Shown: positions 44,345-53,369 of the stretch, in pieces
Layout of the letters: the number at the start of each line of letters is the position of its first letter
Numbering within the stretch: the stretch's first letter is position 1
NCBI GenBank assembly: GCA_029261295.1
Contig: JAJDBP010000018.1
Location: forward strand, 62,001-126,000
Direction: 5' to 3'
DNA: 64,000 nt
Source of the DNA: Nitrospirales bacterium
GTDB taxonomy: Bacteria; Nitrospirota; Nitrospiria; Nitrospirales; UBA8639
Program-made: the position numbers and the translations under genes
The notes under the pieces: generated by a model
Seen by the model: the letters and a program-made list of their open reading frames with translations, nothing else
Databases searched by the model: none
Told to the model about the DNA's origin: nothing

Positions 44345-45157
44345 CTACACGGCCTTTGCCGGAACGACCTGAAACCAGCCATGACGATGAAGCAGCTCAA
44401 TGGGTGTCCCAAATAGAGCCAAAAGACTATGCTCATTTAACACGTCACTTTTCGGTCCATCGTCCTGAATAGCCCCATTTTTTAACAGAACAACTCGGTC
44501 AATTTCAGGAGGAATTTCATGAATATGATGCGTGACCAAAATCACCGTCCTCCCCTCACGAATAAAATCTCGAAGGATTTCCAAATACTGAAAACAGGCC
44601 GACACATCTAATCCAGTCGTCGGTTCATCCAAAAGAAGCGTAGACGGCTCATGGACCAACGCTCGGGCTAAAAGAACCAGACGTTGTTCTCCTGTGGACA
44701 TCTGCGCAAAAGGTTGTTCGGAAAGCGAATCCACCCCTAACCGTTCCATCATGGCATAACTCTGCGCCCGATGAAAATGGCTAATAGACTGATGATCATA
44801 CAAATCAACACTGGAGAAAAATCCAGAAACCACGACCTCCATCCCACGCGTCATTCCCCAATATTCATGGTGCAAATCGGCTGACACAATACCAAGCTGC
44901 CGCCGAAGATCCCACACATTCCATTGGTCTTGGCCAAATACGCGTGCAAATCCCATTTTGCCTAGAACCGGATATAATTCTCTTGAAAAAAGTTTGATCA
45001 AGGTAGATTTCCCCGATCCATTGGGACCAAGAATAACCGTTGAACATCCCTTGGCAATCTCTAATGAAAAGTCATGTAGCACGAGTTCGGTACCTCGATA
45101 CACCGTGGCATGACGAATATCGATGAGTGCTGACTGAGATACCTCAATATCAAACAT
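44345..45157 (-). CDS. ABC transporter ATP-binding protein
   Basis: 270 residues from the ATG at 45157 (GAGGA nine bases upstream); the open frame begins 12 codons earlier at a TTG. Walker A is ILGPNGSGKSTLIKL, Q-loop-like GIVSADLHHEYWG, signature MSTGEQRLVLLARALV, Walker B TLLLDEPTTGL and the H-loop VILVTHHIHE. Only one ATPase domain is present, resembling half of the ModF/PhnC-like group. No canonical permease is adjacent, unless the membrane protein downstream takes that role, which is a guess. Confidence 0.85.
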   Translation of the reverse strand: MFDIEVSQSALIDIRHATVYRGTELVLHDFSLEIAKGCSTVILGPNGSGKSTLIKLFSRELYPVLGKMGFARVFGQDQWNVWDLRRQLGIVSADLHHEYWGMTRGMEVVVSGFFSSVDLYDHQSISHFHRAQSYAMMERLGVDSLSEQPFAQMSTGEQRLVLLARALVHEPSTLLLDEPTTGLDVSACFQYLEILRDFIREGRTVILVTHHIHEIPPEIDRVVLLKNGAIQDDGPKSDVLNEHSLLALFGTPIELLHRHGWFQVVPAKAV

Positions 45158-45561
45158 GATGACGTTCCTCTTCGTCTGCGATTTTGGGGACAATGGTCCC
45201 TCATTCCCTATGAGTCATACCACAAGTCGCATAAGACCCGATAATGGAAAAAATCCTGAATAACCCCCTAGATTCAGTCATGCACGACACACAAGGAACT
45301 CGACAACTCTCTGCACCCTACTCATGATTCACCTCAAGATGAACAGGAATCTTTGTCAATCGAATCCAACGGTAACCAATTGCAAAAAAATACGTTGGGA
45401 AACTTTTGCCTAGGCACCAGGGAAACTCCCTCTAAACTTGCACAGAACCAGTAATATTTTATAATGAAGAAGTTCTGTATTTGGCTACCATCGCATTTCT
45501 AGGCATACAAATTTACTTGAAATATTTTTCCTCTTCAGAAAACTCCATAAGAGTCGTACGT

Positions 45562-46086
45562 GTGAAATTTCAGCTCTCCCCCATCCTAAAAATGTTTCTA
45601 GGGCTTATCCTCATTGTGAGCATCCCCATACAGGCGAAAGCCAGCAATGAAATACCAAGCAAACACATCATTGGATGGATTGAGAAAGTAAAAATTCTGC
45701 CAGAAGATATTTCTGTATTGGCCAAAATTGACACAGGTGCCGACCACTCCTCACTAAATGTCATCAATCCAATTGAATTCATGAAGGGTGAAGAAAAATG
45801 GATTCGCTTCTCCATCCCCGTTAAGAAAGATGAAACGGTGACCGTCGAAAGACCCATCATACGATTTGCACGAATTAAACGAAAAAAAGCCCCTGGACTC
45901 AAACGACCAGTCATCCTTTTCAATCTGTGCATAGGAACGCTCTACAAAGAAAATGTGCCCGTGAATCTTGCAGATCGTAGCGGATTTAAATATCACATGC
46001 TCATCGGGCGAAGTTTCCTCAAAGGGGCAGCCATTGTGGACTCATCTTTGACCCTGACCCAATCACCTTCCTGTACTGTTCAATAA
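45562..46086 (+). CDS. RimB-type ATP-dependent zinc protease-family protein (retropepsin-like)
   Basis: Start GTG 45562 is preferred because it makes MKFQLSPILKMFLGLILIVS a proper signal peptide, with cleavage near IQAKA; the open frame begins further up at a TTG. The mature part reads IIGWIEKVKILPEDISVLAK and contains KIDTGADHSSLN, the D-T/S-G-A active site of retropepsin-like aspartic proteases, then VILFNLCIGT and YHMLIGRSFLKGAAIVDSSL. The family is annotated as ATP-dependent zinc protease (DUF785). It is followed after six bases by an inactive transglutaminase-7TM gene, then an ATP-grasp ligase: a known gene neighbourhood. Periplasmic site inferred. Confidence 0.85.
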   Translation: MKFQLSPILKMFLGLILIVSIPIQAKASNEIPSKHIIGWIEKVKILPEDISVLAKIDTGADHSSLNVINPIEFMKGEEKWIRFSIPVKKDETVTVERPIIRFARIKRKKAPGLKRPVILFNLCIGTLYKENVPVNLADRSGFKYHMLIGRSFLKGAAIVDSSLTLTQSPSCTVQ

Positions 46087-46092
46087 TTTCAT

Positions 46093-47616
46093 TTGAATAC
46101 ACGCCATCTCTATATTCTTGCCTTGAGTTTGGTGTTGAGTGGGCTGGGGCTCTTTACCTATAAAGCTCTCGTACTGCAGTTCCCACTCGTCCCTGATGCC
46201 ACAGCCCTGCTCTGGAATTTAGAAGTCCATGCCAGCTTCACCGCTCAAGACAAACCCATCAAAATGGGAATCTATATTCCCAGAAATACATCAGAATATG
46301 TCATTTTAGATGAGAACTTTATTTCTCAGGGATTTGGACTCATCACCACCACACCGGAAGAAGGAAACCGTCGAGCGATTTGGTCCATTCGTAAAGCCAG
46401 CGGGAAACAATCCCTGTATTACCGCGCAGTCATTCGGCGAATGTCTTCTGAGTACGAGCCAGGCGAACCCAAAACGTCCCCTCTCACCAAACCCACATTA
46501 GAAACTCCTTTACTTGAAGCCGCCCAGGCCTTGGCCAAGGATCTCCTCTCAAAATCAGCTGACACGGAAACCTTTGTTCAGACCTTAATCAAACGCATTC
46601 ACAATCCAAGCCCTGAAGAAACGATCTCTGTGTTAACCGGCCAAAATCCCACACTCGAAACCAAATTAAATACCGTGGTAGAAGTCCTGAAAGCGTCAGG
46701 GCTTCCCGCTCGAATCGTCCATGGCATTCGCATACCTGTGATGGCGAGATCGGTTCTGTGGGTCATGTGGTTTCAAGTGTACGACAAAAAAATGTGGCGA
46801 TCGTTTGATCCTCTGACTGGCACACCAGAAATTCCTGAAGATTATGTGGAATGGTGGCATGGGACTACGCCCTTTCTCCAGTTCAGTGGAGGGAAAAAAC
46901 TGGAATACACCGTTTCAGTGGCGCCCAATCAGGAAGAAGCCATCCAAGCGGCCTTGCTCTCAACAAAATTGGCCATTCCCAAACTTCTTGATTTTTCGTT
47001 ATTTAACCTGCCCCTACAAACCCAAGCCGTCTATCGAATTTTACTCATGGTTCCCCTTGGGGCCTTATTATTATTGATTTTACGAAACATCATCGGGATC
47101 AAAACATTTGGGACATTTATGCCAATCCTCATGGCCTTGGCGTTTCGAGAAACACAACTCCTCTGGGGAATTATTATATTTAGTCTTGTCGTCAGCCTCG
47201 GACTGGGAGTCCGATTCTACCTGGAACAACTCAAGCTCCTGTTAGTTCCTCGGCTCGCTTCTCTCCTCATTGTCGTCGTCCTCTTAATGGCCTTTTTGAG
47301 CGTACTCAGTTATCAACTTGGATTCGAACGAGGATTGTCAGTCGCCTTATTTCCCATGGTGATTATTACCATGACCATTGAGCGCATGTGTATTGTGTGG
47401 GAAGAGCGAGGCGCGAGCGAATCACTTCAACAGGGCATCGGCAGTCTACTCGTCGCCGCCCTCACGTATGTCACCATGACCATCCCTCATGTTGAACATC
47501 TTTTGTTCGTCTTCCCAGAATTATTACTAGTGCTTTTAGCTGGCACACTGTTGCTAGGTAGATATTCAGGATTTCGCCTCTTGGAATTACGCCGCTTTAA
47601 AGCCCTGGTCCCCTAA
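46093..47616 (+). CDS. Inactive transglutaminase fused to seven membrane helices
   Basis: 507 residues from a TTG six bases after the protease stop. An N-terminal membrane helix (YILALSLVLSGLGLFTYKAL) is followed by an extracytoplasmic domain of the inactive-transglutaminase type (LPARIVHGIRIPVMARSVLW, then MWFQVYDKKMWRSFDPLTGT; the catalytic Cys-His-Asp triad is not evident). The C-terminal half has seven helices (YRILLMVPLGALLLLILRNI, IIGIKTFGTFMPILMALAF, LLWGIIIFSLVVSLGLGVRF, LLIVVVLLMAFLSVLSYQLG, SVALFPMVIITMTIERMCIV, LLVAALTYVTMTI, LFVFPELLLVLLAGTLLLGR). This architecture is found with an ATP-grasp and an aspartic protease in many genomes. Function: membrane scaffold or regulator, inferred. 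Confidence 0.85.
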   Translation: MNTRHLYILALSLVLSGLGLFTYKALVLQFPLVPDATALLWNLEVHASFTAQDKPIKMGIYIPRNTSEYVILDENFISQGFGLITTTPEEGNRRAIWSIRKASGKQSLYYRAVIRRMSSEYEPGEPKTSPLTKPTLETPLLEAAQALAKDLLSKSADTETFVQTLIKRIHNPSPEETISVLTGQNPTLETKLNTVVEVLKASGLPARIVHGIRIPVMARSVLWVMWFQVYDKKMWRSFDPLTGTPEIPEDYVEWWHGTTPFLQFSGGKKLEYTVSVAPNQEEAIQAALLSTKLAIPKLLDFSLFNLPLQTQAVYRILLMVPLGALLLLILRNIIGIKTFGTFMPILMALAFRETQLLWGIIIFSLVVSLGLGVRFYLEQLKLLLVPRLASLLIVVVLLMAFLSVLSYQLGFERGLSVALFPMVIITMTIERMCIVWEERGASESLQQGIGSLLVAALTYVTMTIPHVEHLLFVFPELLLVLLAGTLLLGRYSGFRLLELRRFKALVP

Positions 47617-47634
47617 AGAACACGAGAGATCACG

Positions 47635-48588
47635 ATGTTTGGTATCGCAAGAAAACTATCCCAAGCCGGGGTCCTGGGCCTTAATCACCGCAATGCTGGT
47701 TATACCCTGTGGCACAATCCCCGACATTTATTTCCTCTTGTCGACGATAAACTGACCACGAAAACCCTCGCACAGCAAGCGGGCATGGCCGTCCCTCCAC
47801 TCTATGGGGTTATTGAAATTCAACATCAAGTCCGAGAACTCGCCACCCTCCTGGCACCATACGAAGATTTCGTCATCAAACCGGCACAAGGAAGTGGTGG
47901 AGATGGCATTGTGGTCATTATTGGACGGCATCATGGCCGATATCGAAAAGCCAACGGACAACTCATGACGCAAGAAGATCTTGATCATCATGTCTCAAAT
48001 GCACTTAGTGGGCTCTATAGCTTGGGGGGCCATCCCGACAAGGTCTTAATCGAACATCGGGTTCTCTTTGATCCCGTGTTTGAAGCCATCAGCTATCAGG
48101 GTGTTCCGGACATCCGAATAATTGTGTTTAAAGGTGTCCCCGTAATGGCCATGGTTCGACTCCCGACCCGAATGTCAGATGGCAAAGCCAATTTGCACCA
48201 AGGAGCCATTGGAGCCGGCATTGATCTCGGCACAGGACGAACCCTCACCGGGGTATGGCAAAATGAAATTGTGACGGAACATCCCGACACGGAATGCTCG
48301 ATAACGGGAGTCCAAGTTCCAGAATGGGAAAAGATCTTAGATCTCGCTTCCCGTTCCTATGAATTGACAGGCTTAGGGTATCAAGGTGTTGATATAGTGC
48401 TGGATAAAGAAAAAGGTCCGCTCATTCTCGAACTCAATGCTCGGCCGGGACTCAATATTCAAATAGCCAATCGTGCCGGACTCTTAACGCGCCTCCAATT
48501 AGTTGAACAACATGCACCAACCCTCAAGTCGATAGGAGATCGCATTGCCTTTGCCAAACACCACTTTGCCCCAATCAACCAACCATAG
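47635..48588 (+). CDS. Alpha-L-glutamate ligase-like ATP-grasp protein
   Basis: 317 residues of the ATP-grasp fold related to RimK, which adds glutamates to a protein or peptide. Seen: FGIARKLSQAGVLGLNHRN, DDKLTTKTLAQQAGMAVPPL, VIKPAQGSGGDGIVVIIGRH, IEHRVLFDPVFEAISYQGVP, DIRIIVFKGVPVMAMVRLPT and the metal-binding YQGVDIVLDKEKGPLILELN with ARPGLNIQIAN. The ATP-grasp residues look intact. It lies 18 bases after the transglutaminase-7TM gene. With the retropepsin-like protein upstream it forms the three-gene set described by comparative genomics as a peptide-modification system; the substrate is unknown. Confidence 0.88.
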   Translation: MFGIARKLSQAGVLGLNHRNAGYTLWHNPRHLFPLVDDKLTTKTLAQQAGMAVPPLYGVIEIQHQVRELATLLAPYEDFVIKPAQGSGGDGIVVIIGRHHGRYRKANGQLMTQEDLDHHVSNALSGLYSLGGHPDKVLIEHRVLFDPVFEAISYQGVPDIRIIVFKGVPVMAMVRLPTRMSDGKANLHQGAIGAGIDLGTGRTLTGVWQNEIVTEHPDTECSITGVQVPEWEKILDLASRSYELTGLGYQGVDIVLDKEKGPLILELNARPGLNIQIANRAGLLTRLQLVEQHAPTLKSIGDRIAFAKHHFAPINQP

Positions 48589-48686
48589 TTCTTGAAGAGA
48601 AACCTAAGGATTGATCTGCTACCATAAGGCCTCAATACCTCAAACAAGAATATTCATCCTGACAGGCACACAGTAAGGAATCGATT

Positions 48687-50639
48687 ATGGCAACAATGCC
48701 AAAAACACTTCAGACCATGGTGATTGAACACGTTAATCCTGAACTCGATGGCGGACGCTACCCGGTGAAACGCATTGTCGGAGAAACGCTAGAAGTCACG
48801 GCCGATATCTTCAAGGAAGGCCATGACATTATGACGGGAATCCTCAGATATAAAGTCCATGGCACCAAACAATGGCAGGAAACACCCATGCATCATGTCG
48901 ACAATGATCGCTGGGCAGGCTCGTTCCTTCTGTCAGAAAATACTCGCTATCTCTTTTCAGTCGGGGCCTATATTCAAAGCTTTGAGACGTGGAGAGAAGA
49001 ACTGACCAAGAAACATGGAGTGGTACCGGATCTCGCAAGTGAATTATTGGAGGGCGAAGCCCAACTCCTGGCAGCCATGGGGCAAGCAAAAGGGCCGGAT
49101 CTCGCGACCCTGAAAGAATGGGCAGCCAAATGGAAAGCCGCTCCTAACCAGGACGCCCGCATTGCCATCGCCCTTGATGCCGATCTCGCTCATCTGGTGA
49201 ACCTCTACGAACAACGCGCCGCCTGGTCCACCTATCCGCAAGAATTAGCCGTCATCGTGGATCGAGAGCGCGCCCGGTATGGCGCCTGGTATGAAATTTT
49301 TCCTCGTTCGGAAGGCACGATTGAAGGGCAAGGAGGCACCTTTAAAGATTGTGAAGCACGCCTCCCCATTATCCGCGACATGGGCTTCGACGTGCTCTAT
49401 CTCACGCCCATTCATCCCATTGGGGAGACCAATCGAAAAGGCCGCAACAACAGTTTGACCGCGCAACCGGGCGAACCGGGAAGCCCTTGGGCCATTGGCA
49501 GTCGCCATGGCGGGCATGATGCCGTGGAACCGGCTCTGGGCACCATGGCAGATTTCGATCGCTTGAATACCGCCGTTCATCAACATGGCATGGAGATCGC
49601 GTTAGATTTTGCCATCAATGCCACACCGGATCATCCCTATGTCACAGAACATCCCGAGTGGTTCAAACAACGACCGGACGGCACGATCAAATATGCGGAA
49701 AATCCGCCCAAGAAATATGAAGACATTTATGGCTTTGATTTTTATTCAGATGCCTGGCCGGAAATCTGGCAGGAAATGAAACGAGTGTTCCTATTTTGGA
49801 TTCAACATGGGGTCAAAATTTTCCGCGTCGACAACCCCCATACCAAACCAGTCATCTTCTGGGAATGGCTTATCGGGGAAATCCAACTCGAGCACCCTGA
49901 TGTCATTTTCCTTGCCGAAGCCTTTACCAAGCCAAAAATGATGCGAGTCTTAGCCAAAGCGGGGTTCACCCAATCCTATACCTACTTCACATGGCGCAAC
50001 ACTAAGGCAGAAATGGCGGAGTATCTTACCGAACTCACCCAGAGTGAGATGAGCGAATATTTTCGCCCGAACTTTTTTCCGAACACACCGGATATCCTCC
50101 CCCCTATCCTCCAAGAGGCAGGACGGCCAGCCTTTAAATTTCGTTTTTTTCTCGCGGCAACTTTGTCCACAACTTATGGCATCTATAACAGCTATGAACT
50201 CTGTGAAAACCACGCCCTTCCAGGGACCGAGGAATATCAAGATTCAGAAAAATACGAAATACGCCATTGGGACTGGGATCGTCCAGGAAATATTCGAGAC
50301 TATATCACCCGTATCAATCAGATCAGGCGGGACCATCCAGCCTTACAGGCCTTCACCAATCTGAAATTTTACCCTTCCGACAATGAACATGTGCTGTTCT
50401 ATGGCAAGATGACCCCAGACAAAACAGACAGGCTCCTCTTCGCCGTCAATATGGACCCGTATCACACCCAGGAAGCCCGCCTCACCATCCCCCTAGAAGA
50501 ATTCGGCATCCATGAAACAGCCACCTATCACCTCCATGAACTCATCCAAGACTACCACCACGACGTGGTCGGGCAGGAATACATTGTTCGACTCGATCCC
50601 AACCATGAACCCGCCGCAATATTTACCGTTCGATCATGA
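48687..50639 (+). CDS. glgE: Alpha-1,4-glucan:maltose-1-phosphate maltosyltransferase
   Basis: GH13_3 enzyme of the GlgE pathway, which uses maltose 1-phosphate to extend alpha-1,4-glucan. 650 residues. The N-terminal domain begins MVIEHVNPELDGGRYPVKRI; the catalytic barrel shows ARYGAWYEIFPRS, GFDVLYLTPIHPIG, NNSLTAQPGEPGSPWAIGS, ALDFAINATPDHPYVTEHPE, FRVDNPHTKPVIFWEWLIG (nucleophile Asp in FRVDNP), IFLAEAFTKPKMM (acid/base Glu) and GFTQSYTYFTWRNTKAEMAE. The ribosome site is AAGGA seven bases upstream. No treS/pep2 is nearby; the donor is presumably made by a distant enzyme. Confidence 0.95.
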   Translation: MATMPKTLQTMVIEHVNPELDGGRYPVKRIVGETLEVTADIFKEGHDIMTGILRYKVHGTKQWQETPMHHVDNDRWAGSFLLSENTRYLFSVGAYIQSFETWREELTKKHGVVPDLASELLEGEAQLLAAMGQAKGPDLATLKEWAAKWKAAPNQDARIAIALDADLAHLVNLYEQRAAWSTYPQELAVIVDRERARYGAWYEIFPRSEGTIEGQGGTFKDCEARLPIIRDMGFDVLYLTPIHPIGETNRKGRNNSLTAQPGEPGSPWAIGSRHGGHDAVEPALGTMADFDRLNTAVHQHGMEIALDFAINATPDHPYVTEHPEWFKQRPDGTIKYAENPPKKYEDIYGFDFYSDAWPEIWQEMKRVFLFWIQHGVKIFRVDNPHTKPVIFWEWLIGEIQLEHPDVIFLAEAFTKPKMMRVLAKAGFTQSYTYFTWRNTKAEMAEYLTELTQSEMSEYFRPNFFPNTPDILPPILQEAGRPAFKFRFFLAATLSTTYGIYNSYELCENHALPGTEEYQDSEKYEIRHWDWDRPGNIRDYITRINQIRRDHPALQAFTNLKFYPSDNEHVLFYGKMTPDKTDRLLFAVNMDPYHTQEARLTIPLEEFGIHETATYHLHELIQDYHHDVVGQEYIVRLDPNHEPAAIFTVRS

Positions 50640-50793
50640 GAATGATGCCTTAACCAAAGCACCCCCACTATTGTAGTGTAACTTTCAACTAGGACTACTC
50701 AGAACACCCTCGCCCTTTCAGGGACTTGGCCTTGAAGAAAGGACAAGCTTGGGTGAGGGTGAAGGGCGTATTTGAGAATTACAACACTACACG

Positions 50794-51046
50794 ATACCAG
50801 CTAAAAACGTATGTCTCAGATTTAGACGGGGTTTCGCCCCCGAACGACGAGGTCCTTTTGTTTCGGCAAAAGGACCCAAAACCATGTTGGCCGTGGCATG
50901 GCCCCCTGCCTTCGCAGGGGCAAGCTCTTTGGGTGCCCTCCGCGGTTCGCTGACTCCGGCAGCGCGCAAACTCGCTTTGCTCAAACAATGCGCGCCTTCT
51001 CTCCGGAGTCACCTGCACTGCTCGGCCATGCCACCAGGCCAGGGAA
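50794..51046 (+). repeat. Dispersed mosaic repeat, copy 4 (B-type)
   Basis: GATACCAGCTAAAAACG, GACGGGGTTTCGCCCCCG, CCTTTTGtttcggCAAAAGG, CCAAAACCATGTTGGCCGTGG, a B-type inner inverted pair GCGGTTCGCTGACTCCGGCAG with CTCCGGAGTCACCTGC, and GCCATGCCACCAGGCCAGGGG. Together with the REP hairpin at 51091 it fills the gene-free stretch 50640-51187. Confidence 0.85.
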
Positions 51047-51090
51047 ATACCGCAGGAAAGAAAAGGAAGACGAGGCTAAAATGGTGCCTC

Positions 51091-51125
51091 TACCTCCCCT
51101 AGCCCCTCCTTACAAAGGAGGGGGA
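51091..51125 (+). repeat. Short REP-like hairpin, copy 2
   Basis: TACCTCCCCTAG then CCCCTCCTT-aca-AAGGAGGGG (51103-51111 with 51115-51123), identical over about 34 bases to 19661-19695. Confidence 0.75.
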
Positions 51126-51187
51126 AGGAGAATGGATTCCCTCTGACTGATGTAGGGCATGATGGAACAGATGAATTGAATGACTGG

Positions 51188-51534
51188 TTAGGGAGCAGAT
51201 GCTGGCGGGGAGTTGAGTATCTCCGAAATGATTCGGTTCAATTCTGGTAGGCCGGTAGCCACGACATCCCAGATCAGATTGAGGTAGACTCCAAAATATT
51301 CGTGTATGAGTTTGTCCCGCATTCCGGCAATTTGCTTCCACGGAATGGACGGATGCGACGTGGTCAAGGAAGGCGATAGATGCTTAACGGCCTCGCCAAT
51401 GATTTCAAGGTTTCGGACGACGGCATCTTGGGTTTTCTTGTCTTGGAAGAAAAATTCTCGTCCAGCATTGGTGTAGTCTCGAATGTTGGCGAGAGAATCT
51501 TGGATATGGAGGGGTAGACGCGATCATCCTTCAT
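51188..51534 (-). pseudogene. hepT: HepT-type HEPN toxin (DUF86), frameshifted
   Basis: Partner of the MNT gene upstream: its ATG overlaps the MNT stop (ATGA). The start reads MKDDRVY, then one base is missing after the TACCCC run at about 51511-51516; in the next frame the HepT sequence continues LHIQDSLANIRDYTNAGREF, then QDAVVRNLEIIGEAVKHLSP and AGMRDKLIHEYFGVYLNLIW, ending VVATGLPELNRIISEIL. The HEPN catalytic pattern R-x4-H-x-Y is intact (RDKLIHEY). The total of 347 bases is one short of 116 codons. This could be a real inactivation, a programmed frameshift, or a homopolymer sequencing error. The window holds no other explanation for the frame change. Confidence 0.75.
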
Positions 51535-51827
51535 AAGGGAGCCGCACTGGCAAGAATGCGCTCTCTAAGGTAAGGGCTCAGTCCTCCTTCAGTAACCACA
51601 TCCACTTTACAGTGGAGAAGTTCTTCCAGGTTTTGGGTGAGACCGATTAGGTCCCAGAGATGACGCCCTTGGTTCATTTGGACTAAAAAGTCCACGTCGC
51701 TAAGTTCGGTATTGTCGCCTCGGGCCATTGAGCCAAACAACCGAATGTTTCCAGCTCCGTGGGCTTCGGCTAATGCCAAAATTTCTTCCCGCTTGGCTTT
51801 CAGTAATTCTTGTGTGGGATTGGCCAT
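51531..51827 (-). CDS. MNT-type minimal nucleotidyltransferase antitoxin
   Basis: 98-residue nucleotidyltransferase of the MNT/HepT type. The catalytic motif GSMARGD at about residue 32 (IRLFGSMARGDNTELSDVDF) shows the GSxARG...DxD pattern; VDVVTEGGLSPYLRERIL follows. Such MNT proteins act as antitoxins for HepT RNases by modifying the toxin (AMPylation in studied cases). It overlaps hepT by four bases and is in the usual order. The partner is frameshifted. Confidence 0.9.
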   Translation of the reverse strand: MANPTQELLKAKREEILALAEAHGAGNIRLFGSMARGDNTELSDVDFLVQMNQGRHLWDLIGLTQNLEELLHCKVDVVTEGGLSPYLRERILASAAPL

Positions 51828-52045
51828 TTGGAATTATTCTCTGATTGAAGAGGGATACTATCTGAAACGATACCCTGTTTATCTCTTCCGTTCAAGGGCT
51901 GGTGGCGCAGTTCATGCCGGTCGTGTGAGAACGGAAGAACCTGATGATGCGATAAGGGAAGAAAGGTCCGTTTGAGAATAGGCAGAGGGGCCAGTTATTG
52001 GTGGGCTTGCCGGATGCTCGTTATGGAGAACCATTCGATTGATAG

Positions 52046-52100
52046 GGTACCAGGGAAATTTGTGTGTCTCAGAATCAGACGGGGTTTGGTCCCCCCACGA
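52046..52100 (+). repeat. Fragment of the mosaic repeat (left end only)
   Basis: GGTACCAGGGAAATTTGTGTG, CTCAGAATCAGACGGGGTTTGG and CCCCCCACGAC match the left end of the B-type copies at 50794 and 57931, but the hairpin and all later blocks are missing. The rest of 51828-52113 holds nothing I recognise. Confidence 0.6.
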
Positions 52101-52113
52101 CTTCAAGAGCTGG

Positions 52114-52599
52114 CTATTCTGGGAGTTCGTCAGGATCCATCTCCTTACGATGCTGAAGCTGAAGGCCTTTCAGGAAATTCCGCAAAATTTGGTCTTGGCA
52201 TTTGCGATAGTGGTTGTGGTCAGGTCTGCGAAAAAATGCACTCAACTCATGCTTGCTCAAACGAAAATCAGCCAACGCCAAGATCGCCAATATGGCATCG
52301 GCTTGTAAATTGAAGGCGATTTTCAGTTTCATGAAAATAATATTATTGTTGAGCCGTTGTTCTGGTTCAGGCTGCGGGCCATCTTTCTTGCCACGCTTCG
52401 CGATAATCAACCCATTGAGAAACGTGGCGAACAAGGGGTCAGGACATAGCACAAAATCGGCATCATCATCTTTCTTTAACCACGCACTCACTTCTGTTCG
52501 TGTCACCGTGTGGTTGGCCTGAGCAAAGACCTCAATCATTTGGGAATCACTTAAATCCAGAATGTAGCGAATTCGACGCAGCCAATGATTATTGTTCAT
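52114..52599 (-). CDS. DUF1456 family protein (YehS-like)
   Basis: 161 residues with two copies of the DUF1456 module: WLRRIRYILDLSDSQMIEVF with AQANHTVTRTEVSAWLKKDD, and then NNIIFMKLKIAFNLQADAIL with ADFRLSKHELSAFFRRPDHN and KCQDQILRNFLKGLQLQHRK. The family is widespread and of unknown function, with an HTH-like look. It is isolated between repeat copies in the accessory segment. Confidence 0.9.
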   Translation of the reverse strand: MNNNHWLRRIRYILDLSDSQMIEVFAQANHTVTRTEVSAWLKKDDDADFVLCPDPLFATFLNGLIIAKRGKKDGPQPEPEQRLNNNIIFMKLKIAFNLQADAILAILALADFRLSKHELSAFFRRPDHNHYRKCQDQILRNFLKGLQLQHRKEMDPDELPE

Positions 52600-52793
52600 G
52601 TAGGTATTCCCGTGAGTCCAAGATTCTCTTCACCACGAGTTGGTGAGAGTCGGATTCTGATTTTTTCAACAGTCCCTTGTTGTAATGGATGGAATGATGA
52701 AGGGCAAGTTTTTAGGTGAGGGTAAAGATTCCCTCGCACCAACACATCGCTTTTCAAGCCGGAAGTCAGCGGGAATCCAGACCCGATTGCTTC

Positions 52794-52835
52794 CCCCTCC
52801 TTTGTAAGGAGGGGTGGAGGGGAGGTAGAGTCCGA
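52794..52835 (-). repeat. Short REP-like hairpin, copy 3 (inverted)
   Basis: CCCCTCCTT-tgt-AAGGAGGGG (52794-52802 with 52806-52814) followed by TGGAGGGGAGGTAGAG, the reverse complement of the arrangement at 19661 and 51091. Confidence 0.7.
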
Positions 52836-52900
52836 TTTTCTTCCCCTCTCCGTCCTACCTGTAACCACATTTACTCCATTATCCAATGCCAACGAAATGA

Positions 52901-53119
52901 CTGGGTTTCGTCCCGGAACGACGAGGTCCTTTTGTTTCGACAAAAGGACCCAAAACCATGTTCACCTTGGCGTGGTCTTTCAGACTCCCTGCGGTGCTCG
53001 CAAACTTCGGCAGCTGCGGAACTCGCGGAGCCTGTCCTTCGCCATGTCGAAGGGCTCAAACAGTCCTCGCCGAATCTCCGAAGTTGGCTGCGCTCCTCAG
53101 CCACGCCAAAGGCGGGGTT
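52901..53119 (+). repeat. Dispersed mosaic repeat, copy 5 (B-type, divergent)
   Basis: CTGGGTTTCGTCCCGGAACGACG, CCTTTTGtttcgaCAAAAGG, CCAAAACCATGTTCACC, then divergent inner blocks (CTTCGGCAGCTGCGGAACTCG with CCGAAGTTGGCTGCGCTCCT) and GCCACGCCAAAGGCGGGG. This is the most diverged full-length copy. Together with the hairpin at 52794 it is the content of the gene-free stretch 52600-53369. Confidence 0.7.
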
Positions 53120-53369
53120 ATCTCTTAGTCAGGATGAGGCGACCAGAGAAAACATAAAAGAAGAAGCTACGCCCACTCCATTTCGATATCAGGCAATAGA
53201 AACGGGTGAGGGGAGAGGAGAGCAAAAGAGAGCTTCGTAGAAAAGTAAATGGTGCTGCGAAATTTCAAGACCTGACGGCACTTGCTCATCTGAATGTTAA
53301 TCATCCAAATTATTGGACAATCATCTCCTGCTAAAACCTCATTAAATTTAGATGGAAAATAGTCCAGCA

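Noticed and set aside
50726..51146. Open frames of 65-82 codons in the stretch after glgE
   Set aside because: They are translations of the mosaic repeat and the short REP hairpin.
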